Assembly (NCBI RefSeq): GCF_002563675.1
Contig: NZ_PDJC01000001.1
Location: 1-64,000 of the forward strand
Length of the DNA stretch: 64,000 bases
Origin: Propionicimonas paludicola
Lineage (GTDB): Bacteria; Actinomycetota; Actinomycetes; Propionibacteriales; Propionibacteriaceae
Direction of reading: 5' to 3'
Part shown: positions 57,326-64,000 of the stretch, one piece after another
Position numbering within the stretch: the stretch's first letter is position 1
How the letters are laid out: the number at the start of each line of letters is the position of its first letter
Translations under genes and position numbers: made by a program
Notes under the pieces: generated by a model
Told to the model about the DNA's origin: nothing
Seen by the model: the letters and a program-made list of their open reading frames with translations, nothing else
Database searches by the model: none

Positions 57326-58261
57326 TCAGCGGGTGAGCAGCGCGTCCCGGGCCAGGATCGCAGCACCCCAAGTGCCGGCGTCGTGGCCGAGCTCGGCGCG
57401 GACCAGCCGGGGCACGTTCAGCCCGGCGCAGTAGTCGGACAAGGCCGCCCGGACCGGGCCCAGCAAGGCGTCCCCGGCTTCGGCCAGGCCGCCGCCCAGG
57501 ACGATCAGTTCCGGGGCGACCAGCGCACTCAGCGCACCCAGCCCGGCTCCCAGCGCCGAGGTCGCCGAGCTCCAGGCGTGGACGGCCCGCTGGTCGCCAC
57601 CCTGGGCTCGGGCCAACACCTCGGCTGCCCCGCTCACGAGCTCGCCACCCAACTCCTGATAGGTGCGGACGATCGCCGGGGCCGCAGCCAGGGTTTCCAA
57701 GCATCCATGCTTGCCGCAGGCGCATCGCGGCCCGGATGGATCGATCACCAGATGGCCGAGTTCGCCGGCCGAGCCGTTCCCGGCATAGCTGTGACCGTCG
57801 ATCCGCAGCGCGGCGGCGATCCCGGTTCCGACCACCACGATCGCGGCATCGGCCACTCCGCGGGCCGCACCCAACCGGGCCTCGGCCGTGCCCGCAGCCC
57901 GGACGTCGTGGGCCACGGCGATCGGCAGCTCGGTGCGGGCCGCCAGGGCGTCCCGGAAGCCGAAGTCCCGCCAGCCGAGGTTGGCCGACCAGCGGCCGAT
58001 CCCGGCGGCCTCGTCCACCACGCCGGGGATGGTCAGGCCGATGGCCCCGATGCGCTGGTCGGGTCGCTGGAGCTCGTCCAGCAGTGCCGCGACCCCGACG
58101 ACGATCGCGTCGCCGGGGTCCTCGGCCGAGCGTGGGGTCGGCCGCCGGACGACTCCTCCGAGTCGCCCGGCGCCGTCCAAGACGGCTGCCTTGAGCTGGG
58201 TGCCGCCGACATCGACGGCCAGCACCGCAGGGCCGGTGCCGAGTTCAGGAGCAGCCATCAT
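57326..58261 (-). CDS. ROK-family sugar kinase
   Basis: The 311-residue product has the ATP phosphate loop VLAVDVGGTQLKAAVLD, GAIGLTIPGVVDEA, the sugar-binding NGSAGELGHL and the zinc motif CACGKHGCLE, so it is a kinase and not a regulator (no helix-turn-helix). It lies last in the chitosan operon and probably phosphorylates a released hexose, possibly glucosamine. The exact sugar is inferred from context only. Confidence 0.9.
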   Translation of the reverse strand: MMAAPELGTGPAVLAVDVGGTQLKAAVLDGAGRLGGVVRRPTPRSAEDPGDAIVVGVAALLDELQRPDQRIGAIGLTIPGVVDEAAGIGRWSANLGWRDFGFRDALAARTELPIAVAHDVRAAGTAEARLGAARGVADAAIVVVGTGIAAALRIDGHSYAGNGSAGELGHLVIDPSGPRCACGKHGCLETLAAAPAIVRTYQELGGELVSGAAEVLARAQGGDQRAVHAWSSATSALGAGLGALSALVAPELIVLGGGLAEAGDALLGPVRAALSDYCAGLNVPRLVRAELGHDAGTWGAAILARDALLTR

Positions 58262-58282
58262 CAGACCTCTGTCGAGCCGGAC

Positions 58283-59407
58283 TCAGGCGCCGGCGCCGGC
58301 AGTCGCCGCCTGCCAGAAGCTGGCGTCCTCCTGGCCGAGGGCGTACATGGCGAAGCCGGCCAGGTGGTACTTCGGAATGAAGGAGGTCTTGGCCTCGATG
58401 CTCTTGGTGTTCTCGAACCAGGCCTCGTGCTTGTGGCCCTTGAGGGTGTAGGTCACCGACGGCGACAGCGAAGTGTCGTTCCAGTGCTCCACGGCGCCGG
58501 GCACCTTCAGCCAGTCGGAGAACTTGGTCCAGGCCACGAAGGACGCCGGGTAGGCGCCGGTCTTCTTGTGCGCGGTGATGTCCCAGTCGTAGCCATAGGC
58601 ACCCAGTCCGAGCAGCAGCTTGGACGGCTCGACCGTGGAGGTCGCGTACTTCAGGCAGGACTCCACCCAGTCCGCACCGGCGACCGGTCCGGGATCGCTC
58701 CAGTCGGGGCCGTTCTGGTCGTAGGTCATCAGCTGGAGCAGGTCGGCCACCTTGCCGATGGCGACGTAGTCGAAGGGGTAGGACCAGTCATCGGTCTTGT
58801 CGTCGGCGGCCTTGGCCGGGACGCTCAGGATCAAGGTGAGGCCCTCGGCGTGCAGCTTGCTGGACAGCTCGGTGACGAAGGCGGTGTAGGCGTCCCGGTC
58901 GGCGACCTCGAGAGCCTCGAAGTCCAAGTTCAGGCCGTCATAGCCGCCGTCCTTGGCCAGCGTGACCAGGCTGGTGATCATCTTGTCCTTGTTGGTCACC
59001 ATGGCGGTGTGGGCCAGCTTGCCGTCGAAGCCGTTGCCGGCCGAGTCGTAGACACCGGCGTAGGTGCGGATGTTGTGCGCCTTGTCGAACGGGATGAGCT
59101 CCTTGTTCGGCAGGGTTCCGGTGACCTCACCGGAGGTGTTGATCTCGAACCGGGCCGCGGAGACCGCGTTGATCGAGGAGGTGAATGAGGTCACCGAGTT
59201 GTAGACGATCGGGGCGTCGCCGGCGTAGTAGCCCAAGGCGATCTTCCCGGCGGCCACGCTCGGAGTCGGGGTCGGGGTCGGCGTGGTGGCAGATGCCGGG
59301 GCCGAGGCGGACGGGCTGGCGGCCGGGGCCGTGCAGCCACTGACCAGCAGTAGGCCGACGGACAGGACGACGCCGGCCAATGGCACGGCGGTGATGCGAC
59401 TTCTCAT
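58283..59407 (-). CDS. GH18 glycosidase lipoprotein (chitinase-like/YaaH-like)
   Basis: The 374-residue product has a lipoprotein signal (LLLVSGC), a Thr/Pro linker, and a TIM barrel with DGLNLDFEAL at about 157-166, carrying the D-x-x-D-x-D-x-E catalytic motif. LLQLMTYDQNGPDWSDPGPV follows. The fold is shared by chitinases and by spore-cortex/peptidoglycan hydrolases. The context next to a chitosanase favours chitin-type sugars. It is anchored outside the membrane. Confidence 0.9.
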   Translation of the reverse strand: MRSRITAVPLAGVVLSVGLLLVSGCTAPAASPSASAPASATTPTPTPTPSVAAGKIALGYYAGDAPIVYNSVTSFTSSINAVSAARFEINTSGEVTGTLPNKELIPFDKAHNIRTYAGVYDSAGNGFDGKLAHTAMVTNKDKMITSLVTLAKDGGYDGLNLDFEALEVADRDAYTAFVTELSSKLHAEGLTLILSVPAKAADDKTDDWSYPFDYVAIGKVADLLQLMTYDQNGPDWSDPGPVAGADWVESCLKYATSTVEPSKLLLGLGAYGYDWDITAHKKTGAYPASFVAWTKFSDWLKVPGAVEHWNDTSLSPSVTYTLKGHKHEAWFENTKSIEAKTSFIPKYHLAGFAMYALGQEDASFWQAATAGAGA

Positions 59408-59503
59408 GTGTTGACGCTCCTCATGGGTTGGGCAAAGTCGGTCGTCGACGACGACGGCCGTTCCGAGGACTCCGCGGCCAGCAGTTGCGCCGCCCTTGGA
59501 TGA

Positions 59504-60382
59504 TCAGGGGATGTGATAGGTGTCGCCGTAGGTCTTCCAGACCAGCGGCGGGTCGAGATTGAGGTTGCCGGCCGCGAGGAACACCCGCTGGGCGTCGTCG
59601 ATCCGGGACGTATCGGCGTGCGCCTCCTCGGTCTTCATCACCGCGATCCGGGCGGTGAAGAACGCCAACAGGTACTTCTTCTCGTCCCCGCCCTGGCTCG
59701 GCGGCTGCACCTTCTTCATGGCTGCGGCACGGATGCCGCCGAAGCTGGCCGCATCATCACCGGGGCCGTGCATGACCATGGCGTCGTAGTAGACGAACTG
59801 ACCCAGAGTGCCCAGCCCGTCCGCCTTGGCCTGGGACACAGCCGGGTCGAAGTAGACCCGATCCCGTTCGGCGTCCTGCGCCTGCTGGAACACCGGGTCG
59901 GCGGCAGCGGCCTTCCAGGCCTTCTCGAAGCCCGCGCCCAGACCGGCGTGCGAGGCGGAGTTGTTCACCTTCTTCAGTGCCGGGAGGTACTTCGCCAGGT
60001 CCGCGGCTGCGGCATCGTCCGGCCCGGCCGCGGCCTGGTAGGCCTGCACCAGTTCGAGCATGTCGCCGGTGCCGGAGCAGAAGCCGATGATTCCGCCGGT
60101 GTAGCCGCGCCCGTCCTTGATGTCCTCCAGGTAGGCGTACTGCGCCTTCCAGTCCAAGGTGGAGTTCTCCGCGCTGGAGACCAGCTCCATGGCGATCTCC
60201 TTCTTGGCCGGATCGTCCAGGCCGGGGGCAGCCGCCGCACTGGACGGGGCCGCCGAAGCCGTGGTCGGGACGGACGAGGCCGCTCCGCTGGCCGTGGCGG
60301 TCGGCCCGGCATTGGCCGTGCACCCGCCCAGCGTCAGTAGTGCAGCCATCACGGTCGCCGTCACAGTGGCTTCGCGGTTCAT
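59504..60382 (-). CDS. GH46 chitosanase, lipoprotein
   Basis: The 292-residue product has a lipobox (LLTLGGC), then a Ser/Ala linker. The catalytic part opens IAMELVSSAENSTLDWKAQY with the acid Glu, followed by LEDIKDGRGYTGGIIGF with the second acid Asp, and GDMLELVQAY, the classic chitosanase core. It hydrolyses chitosan to oligomers outside the cell. The start is ATG 60382. Upstream in-frame codons overlap the kinase end. Confidence 0.93.
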   Translation of the reverse strand: MNREATVTATVMAALLTLGGCTANAGPTATASGAASSVPTTASAAPSSAAAAPGLDDPAKKEIAMELVSSAENSTLDWKAQYAYLEDIKDGRGYTGGIIGFCSGTGDMLELVQAYQAAAGPDDAAAADLAKYLPALKKVNNSASHAGLGAGFEKAWKAAAADPVFQQAQDAERDRVYFDPAVSQAKADGLGTLGQFVYYDAMVMHGPGDDAASFGGIRAAAMKKVQPPSQGGDEKKYLLAFFTARIAVMKTEEAHADTSRIDDAQRVFLAAGNLNLDPPLVWKTYGDTYHIP

Positions 60383-60416
60383 CTCGCTTCTCCCTGGCGG
60401 GGCCGCAGCCCCGCCA

Positions 60417-61382
60417 TCATTGATGCTCTGACAAGGCATCCAGCGCGACGGCGAGGGCCTGCGTGCTGGTCGTGACTCGGCTCAGGGTGAGCAGCGCGGC
60501 GCCGACCACCGGCAGACTGCGCACCACCACGGGATGCGCGGACGGTGCTTGCGCCGCCAACCCGGCGATCACGCCGGTCATCAGCTGGTGATAGCCGGCC
60601 GCAAGAATTCCGCCGCCCAGGACCACCGGAACCGGCACACCGAGCAGATCCAGGCGGCGCAGGCAGGACACCGCCATGGCCACGATCTCCGCCGCCTGGC
60701 GCTCGACCAGGGCGGCTGCGATCTCGTCGTGGTCGCCCAGCGCGAAGACCTCCGGGGCCAGGGTGTTGAGCTCCTCGTAGTCACGCTCGCCGAAGTGGAG
60801 TTGCTCGATCAGCGCGTCCACCGAGGCGACCTTCAGCCGGCTGAGCACCACCTCGGTGAGCGCCGTCTGCGGGCCGCGTCCGTCATTGGCCCGGGCCACG
60901 TGCCACAGCACTTCACTGCCCAGACCGGAGCCGCCGCCCCAGTCGCCGGAGATGTGGCCGAGCGCAGGGAAGCGCACCTTGGCCCCGTCGGCGCGTACCC
61001 CGACCGCGTTGATCCCGGTGCCGCAGATCACTGCCACGGCATTGGGCTCGGCGGTACCGGTGCGCAGCAGGGCGAACAGGTCGTTGTCGATCACGGCGTC
61101 GGTGGCCCACGGACGGCCGACGATCGCCGCATTCATGGCGGACAGCTCCCGGGGCAGGTCCAGTCCGGACAGATACAGTCCGGCCGCGGTGACCGGCGCC
61201 TCGCCGGCGGCGTGGTGGACCAGGTCGTCCAGCAGCGCCACCGAGTTGGCCAGGCCGATTACCTGCGGATTGGAGCCGCCGCCGCGGACCCGTCCGACGA
61301 GTTCGCCGTCGGGACGCAGCGCGACCACATCGGTCTTGGTGCCGCCGCCGTCGACGGCGATCACCACCGGACTCAGGCCCAT
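60417..61382 (-). CDS. BadF/BadG-type ATPase, N-acetylglucosamine-kinase-like
   Basis: The 321-residue product has the ATP loop VVIAVDGGGTKTDVVAL, then VIDNDLFALLRTG, VAVICGTGINAVGV and GHISGDWGGGSGLGSEVLWH, as in N-acetylglucosamine kinases. VPVVLGGGILAAGYH follows. The end of the GH4 gene overlaps its start by ten bases. It probably phosphorylates imported GlcN, GlcNAc or their dimers, making the substrate for the GH4 enzyme. Confidence 0.88.
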   Translation of the reverse strand: MGLSPVVIAVDGGGTKTDVVALRPDGELVGRVRGGGSNPQVIGLANSVALLDDLVHHAAGEAPVTAAGLYLSGLDLPRELSAMNAAIVGRPWATDAVIDNDLFALLRTGTAEPNAVAVICGTGINAVGVRADGAKVRFPALGHISGDWGGGSGLGSEVLWHVARANDGRGPQTALTEVVLSRLKVASVDALIEQLHFGERDYEELNTLAPEVFALGDHDEIAAALVERQAAEIVAMAVSCLRRLDLLGVPVPVVLGGGILAAGYHQLMTGVIAGLAAQAPSAHPVVVRSLPVVGAALLTLSRVTTSTQALAVALDALSEHQ

Positions 61383-62629
61383 GGCAGGAACCCTCGGTTC
61401 GCCGCCAGCAGCAGGTCGGCCAGCTTGTCGGCGCGCTCGTGCTGGAGCACCAGCGGGTGCGCGCGCAGTGCCCGGACCACCCGATCCCGGCCGCCGTTGA
61501 CGGCCGCGTCCAGGGCCAGCCGCTCGTAGGCGGCCACTCCACTGATCAGACCGGTGATGTCGTCGGGCAGCGGTGCGACCGGCTCGGCCACGAAGTGCCC
61601 GTCGACGAACCTGGCCGGCACCTCGACCACATGGTCGTCGGGCAGGAACGGCAGCAGACCGGCATTGCGCATGTTGACTACGCGCGGCGGAGTGTCGGCG
61701 CCCTGCATGGACGCCATCAGCTCGACCGCGGACTCGGAGTAGAACGCGCCGCCGCGCCGCTCGAGCGCCTCCGGCTTGGTGTCCACGCTCGGGTCGGCGT
61801 ACAGGTCGAGCAGCTCATGCTCGACCGCGCGGACCGCCTCGGCCCGAGTCGGCTCGTGCAGCTGCTCGGCCAGCACCTGGTCGTGGTCGTAGTAGTAGTG
61901 CAGGTAGTAGGACGGCACCATGCCCAGCTGAGCCAGGACGTCCGGAGCCGACTCGACCTCTTCGGCCAGTTCGCCCAGTCGTCCGGCCAGCAGCTCGGGA
62001 AGTCGATCCACGCCGTCCACGGTGATGCTGCGCTCCCAGGTCAGGTGGTTCAGCCCGACGTGGCCGAGCTGGACGTCCTCGTGGCCGACGCCGAGCAGCC
62101 CGGCGAAGCGACGCTGGAAGCCGATGGCCACATTGCACAGCCCCACGGCGCGATGACCGGCCTGGAGCAGGGCCCGGGTGACGATCCCGACCGGGTTGGT
62201 GAAGTCGATGATCCAGGCGTCCGGCTTGGCGTGCTTGCGGATGGTCTCAGCGATGCCCAGCATCACCGGGACGGTGCGCAGCGCCTTGGCGAAGCCGCCG
62301 GGTCCGGTGGTCTCCTGCCCGATGCAGTGCACCTCGTGCGGCCAGGTCTCGTCCTGCTGACGGGCATCCTGCCCGCCGATCCGCAGCTGGATCAGCACCA
62401 CGTCCGCACCGTCCACCCCGGCCACCAGGTCGGAGGTGGCCACGATCTTGATCGGGCAGCCGGCGCGGGCCAGCATGCGCCGACCCATTCCGGCGACCAG
62501 ACCGAGCCGGTGCTGGTCGGGGTCGACCAGATGGATCTCGGTCAGCGGCAGCACATCGTGATAACGCGCAAAGCCGTCGATCAGTTCGGGGGTGTAGGTA
62601 GAGCCGCCGCCGACAATGGCGAGCTTCAT
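61373..62629 (-). CDS. GH4-family 6-phospho-beta-glucosidase-like enzyme
   Basis: The 418-residue product has the N-terminal NAD loop KLAIVGGGSTYTPELI, then DFTNPVGIVTRAL, the metal Cys in GLCNVAIGFQRR and the His in GHVGLNHLTWER. GH4 enzymes cleave phosphorylated glycosides by an NAD+/Mn2+ oxidation-elimination route. With a chitosanase and a GlcNAc-kinase-like gene, the substrate may be a phosphorylated chito-disaccharide. The family cannot be assigned to alpha or beta glycosides from sequence alone. Confidence 0.92.
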   Translation of the reverse strand: MKLAIVGGGSTYTPELIDGFARYHDVLPLTEIHLVDPDQHRLGLVAGMGRRMLARAGCPIKIVATSDLVAGVDGADVVLIQLRIGGQDARQQDETWPHEVHCIGQETTGPGGFAKALRTVPVMLGIAETIRKHAKPDAWIIDFTNPVGIVTRALLQAGHRAVGLCNVAIGFQRRFAGLLGVGHEDVQLGHVGLNHLTWERSITVDGVDRLPELLAGRLGELAEEVESAPDVLAQLGMVPSYYLHYYYDHDQVLAEQLHEPTRAEAVRAVEHELLDLYADPSVDTKPEALERRGGAFYSESAVELMASMQGADTPPRVVNMRNAGLLPFLPDDHVVEVPARFVDGHFVAEPVAPLPDDITGLISGVAAYERLALDAAVNGGRDRVVRALRAHPLVLQHERADKLADLLLAANRGFLPWA

Positions 62630-63798
62630 GATTCTCCTTCGGTTTCAATCTCGATCGACTGGCTGATCCGCGTTTCCAGTTCTTCGCGGAGGGTGGCCAC
62701 CAACAGGCGGCGGGCGCCGAGCAGCACCGGCTGGTCGCCGACCCCGCTCAGCTCGACTCGGAGTCCCGGGTAGGTGCCGGCCATTCGCTGGGCGACCAAC
62801 TCGGCAAGGGACGCCCCGGCGGCCAGGCAGGTGGGCCCGCCCAGCACGATCAGGCCCGGATCCAGCACCGCGCAGGTCGGCTGCAGGGCCAAGGTGATCC
62901 GATCGGCCAGTCCGGCGATCAGATCGGGACGTTCGGTCAGCAGCGGCAGGGCTCGCTCCAGGCAGTCCTGTTCGCGGCCGAGCTGGGCCAGCAGGTGCGG
63001 CCCGCCGAGCAGATCGGTGAAGTCGTCGGCGTCGGGGTCCAGATCGGTCGCCGAACGCGGCACCTCCAGGTAGCCGATCTCACCGGCGCCACCAGCCGCG
63101 CCGCGATGGACGGTTCCACCCAGGTCGATGCCCAGGCCGATGCCGTGGCCGACCCACAGGTAGGCGAACTCGGTGGCCTCCTTGGCCACGCCCATCACCC
63201 GCTCGGCCATGGTGGCCAGATTCACGTCGTTCTCGAGGATCACGGTCAAGCCGGTGGCCGCCTCGAGCTCGGCTCGCGCGCCCTGGGCCGGCCAGCCGGG
63301 CAGGGTGTCGGTCAGTGAGAGGGAGTCGGCGGCCTCGTCCACTGCGGCCTGGACGCCGATGGCCACCACGCTCACGCTGTCCGGACGCAGCCCGGCTGCG
63401 GTGCAGGCCGCCGCCACGGCGGCGGTGACATCGGCGGCGGGGGAGCGGTGCCGTCCGGTGGTCGGGATCTCGACGATCTCGTGCTCGGTGCCGGTCGGAT
63501 CGACGCCGACGGCCTGGATGCTGTCGGCCAGCATGCTGATCGCCACGCCGGTGATGGTGTCGGCGCGGACGCCGTAGGCCACCGCATTCGGGCCGCGCTG
63601 GCCGGTCACCTGACCGACTGGGGCGATCAGCCCGATCCGCTCCAGCCGGGCCACCATCTGCCGGGCGGTCGGCTTGGACATCCCGGACAGCTCCCCGAGC
63701 TGGGCGCGGCTCAGCGGTCCGTGGTCGAGCAGCAGCCGCAGCGCGGCCCGGTCGTTGTGAGCGCGCAGCCAGGATTGGGTGCCGGGGTCAGTCTTCAT
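62626..63798 (-). CDS. ROK-family transcriptional regulator (NagC/XylR type)
   Basis: The 390-residue product has an N-terminal winged helix (LDHGPLSRAQLGELSGMSKP, RLERIGLIAPVG), then a ROK sugar-binding domain (GHGIGLGIDLGGTVHRGAAG, GAGEIGYLEV). ATG 63798 follows GGAGG. Its stop overlaps the GH4 start by four bases. It probably represses the operon until an amino-sugar ligand binds. Confidence 0.93.
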   Translation of the reverse strand: MKTDPGTQSWLRAHNDRAALRLLLDHGPLSRAQLGELSGMSKPTARQMVARLERIGLIAPVGQVTGQRGPNAVAYGVRADTITGVAISMLADSIQAVGVDPTGTEHEIVEIPTTGRHRSPAADVTAAVAAACTAAGLRPDSVSVVAIGVQAAVDEAADSLSLTDTLPGWPAQGARAELEAATGLTVILENDVNLATMAERVMGVAKEATEFAYLWVGHGIGLGIDLGGTVHRGAAGGAGEIGYLEVPRSATDLDPDADDFTDLLGGPHLLAQLGREQDCLERALPLLTERPDLIAGLADRITLALQPTCAVLDPGLIVLGGPTCLAAGASLAELVAQRMAGTYPGLRVELSGVGDQPVLLGARRLLVATLREELETRISQSIEIETEGES

Positions 63799-64000
63799 GG
63801 ATCCCTCCTGGCTTCTCGGCGCGCACCTCGTCACGAAGCCGGCCCAGCCGATCGGGATCGGCGGCTGCCTCACGCAGTGCCCTGGTGTACTCGTGCTGCG
63901 GGTTCAAGATGACGTCATCGGCGGGTCCGCGCTCGACGATCACGCCGCGATGCATCACCAGGATCTCGTCGGAGAAGTGCCGGGCCGTGGCCAGGTCATG
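63788..64000 (-). CDS. Oligopeptide/oligosaccharide ABC transporter ATPase, C-terminal part (cut by window end)
   Basis: Reading from the window edge gives HDLATARHFSDEILVMHRG, VIVERGPADDVI and HEYTRALREAAADP. These match the H-loop and the C-terminal tail of DppF/OppF-type ATPases. It runs 11 bases into the ROK gene, so it is in the same operon. It is probably the last component of an importer for chitosan oligomers. Confidence 0.85.
   Translation of the reverse strand, partial: HDLATARHFSDEILVMHRGVIVERGPADDVILNPQHEYTRALREAAADPDRLGRLRDEVRAEKPGGIHED

Noticed and set aside
1-64000. CRISPR arrays, rRNA genes or a replication origin
   Set aside because: No regularly spaced repeats, no rRNA-like sequence and no DnaA-box cluster were seen.

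Overview
This is 64 kb from a high-GC Gram-positive bacterium, most likely an actinomycete of the Propionibacteriales. The evidence is GC-rich third codon positions, frequent GTG starts, small ECF sigma factors paired with one-pass membrane proteins, lipoprotein sugar-binding proteins, large FtsX-type exporters and a mycobacterial-style LexA box. The genus assignment is a guess.

Layout. Positions 1-1400 hold the end of a SigE-like sigma factor and its membrane partner, with the reading frame broken several times. A tRNA-Ser(GGA) follows at 1515-1602. Next to it, 1.8-10 kb is an accessory island: a HEPN protein, a gene in fragments, a PD-(D/E)xK-like protein, a DUF488 protein, a Cys-cluster protein, an Nmad2-like protein and a SIR2-like protein. 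This looks like a conflict or nucleotide-modification island. Frameshifts are dense up to about 4.45 kb and then almost stop, so part of this may be sequence error. Positions 10.6-13.3 kb carry MarR, an MFS exporter and a PEBP-family protein, with paired TTAG-N5-CTAA operators.

The most striking element is at 13.5-18.1 kb. Two convergent genes, an ATP-grasp ligase and a STAND-type ATPase, are enclosed by a perfect 24-bp inverted repeat, and a tyrosine recombinase abuts the right repeat. Each repeat contains a Shine-Dalgarno sequence and the TTG start of the enclosed gene. The right copy also contains the recombinase stop codon. Inverting the 3.65-kb segment would exchange which gene lies directly behind the recombinase, so this reads as a recombinase-controlled either/or gene switch.

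Positions 18.3-29.3 kb contain a TetR-patatin-glycosyltransferase operon, an MFS/TetR pair, a CorA transporter preceded by a proline-rich leader peptide, remnants of malic enzyme and MarR genes, an ECF sigma factor with its membrane partner, an intact malic enzyme and a DCC-family protein. Positions 29.5-36.8 kb form a LacI-controlled fructan/sucrose locus: a GH32-like enzyme, a binding protein, two permeases, LacI and a second GH32. Positions 36.8-43.5 kb hold a PQQ-type sugar dehydrogenase, a second sigma/membrane-protein pair, a crystallin-fold secreted protein, a LexA-boxed small gene and a damaged DUF932 gene typical of plasmids or integrative elements.

Positions 43.5-54 kb hold an FKBP lipoprotein, a ClC channel and a four-gene MacB/FtsX-like ABC exporter. 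Positions 54-57.3 kb form a flavin/iron-sulfur redox operon (ApbE, ferric-reductase-like membrane protein, NuoF-like protein, ferredoxin). Positions 57.3-64 kb, on the minus strand, form a chitosan/chito-oligosaccharide operon: the end of an oligopeptide-type ABC ATPase, a ROK regulator, GH4, a GlcNAc-kinase-like protein, GH46 chitosanase, a GH18 protein and a ROK kinase.
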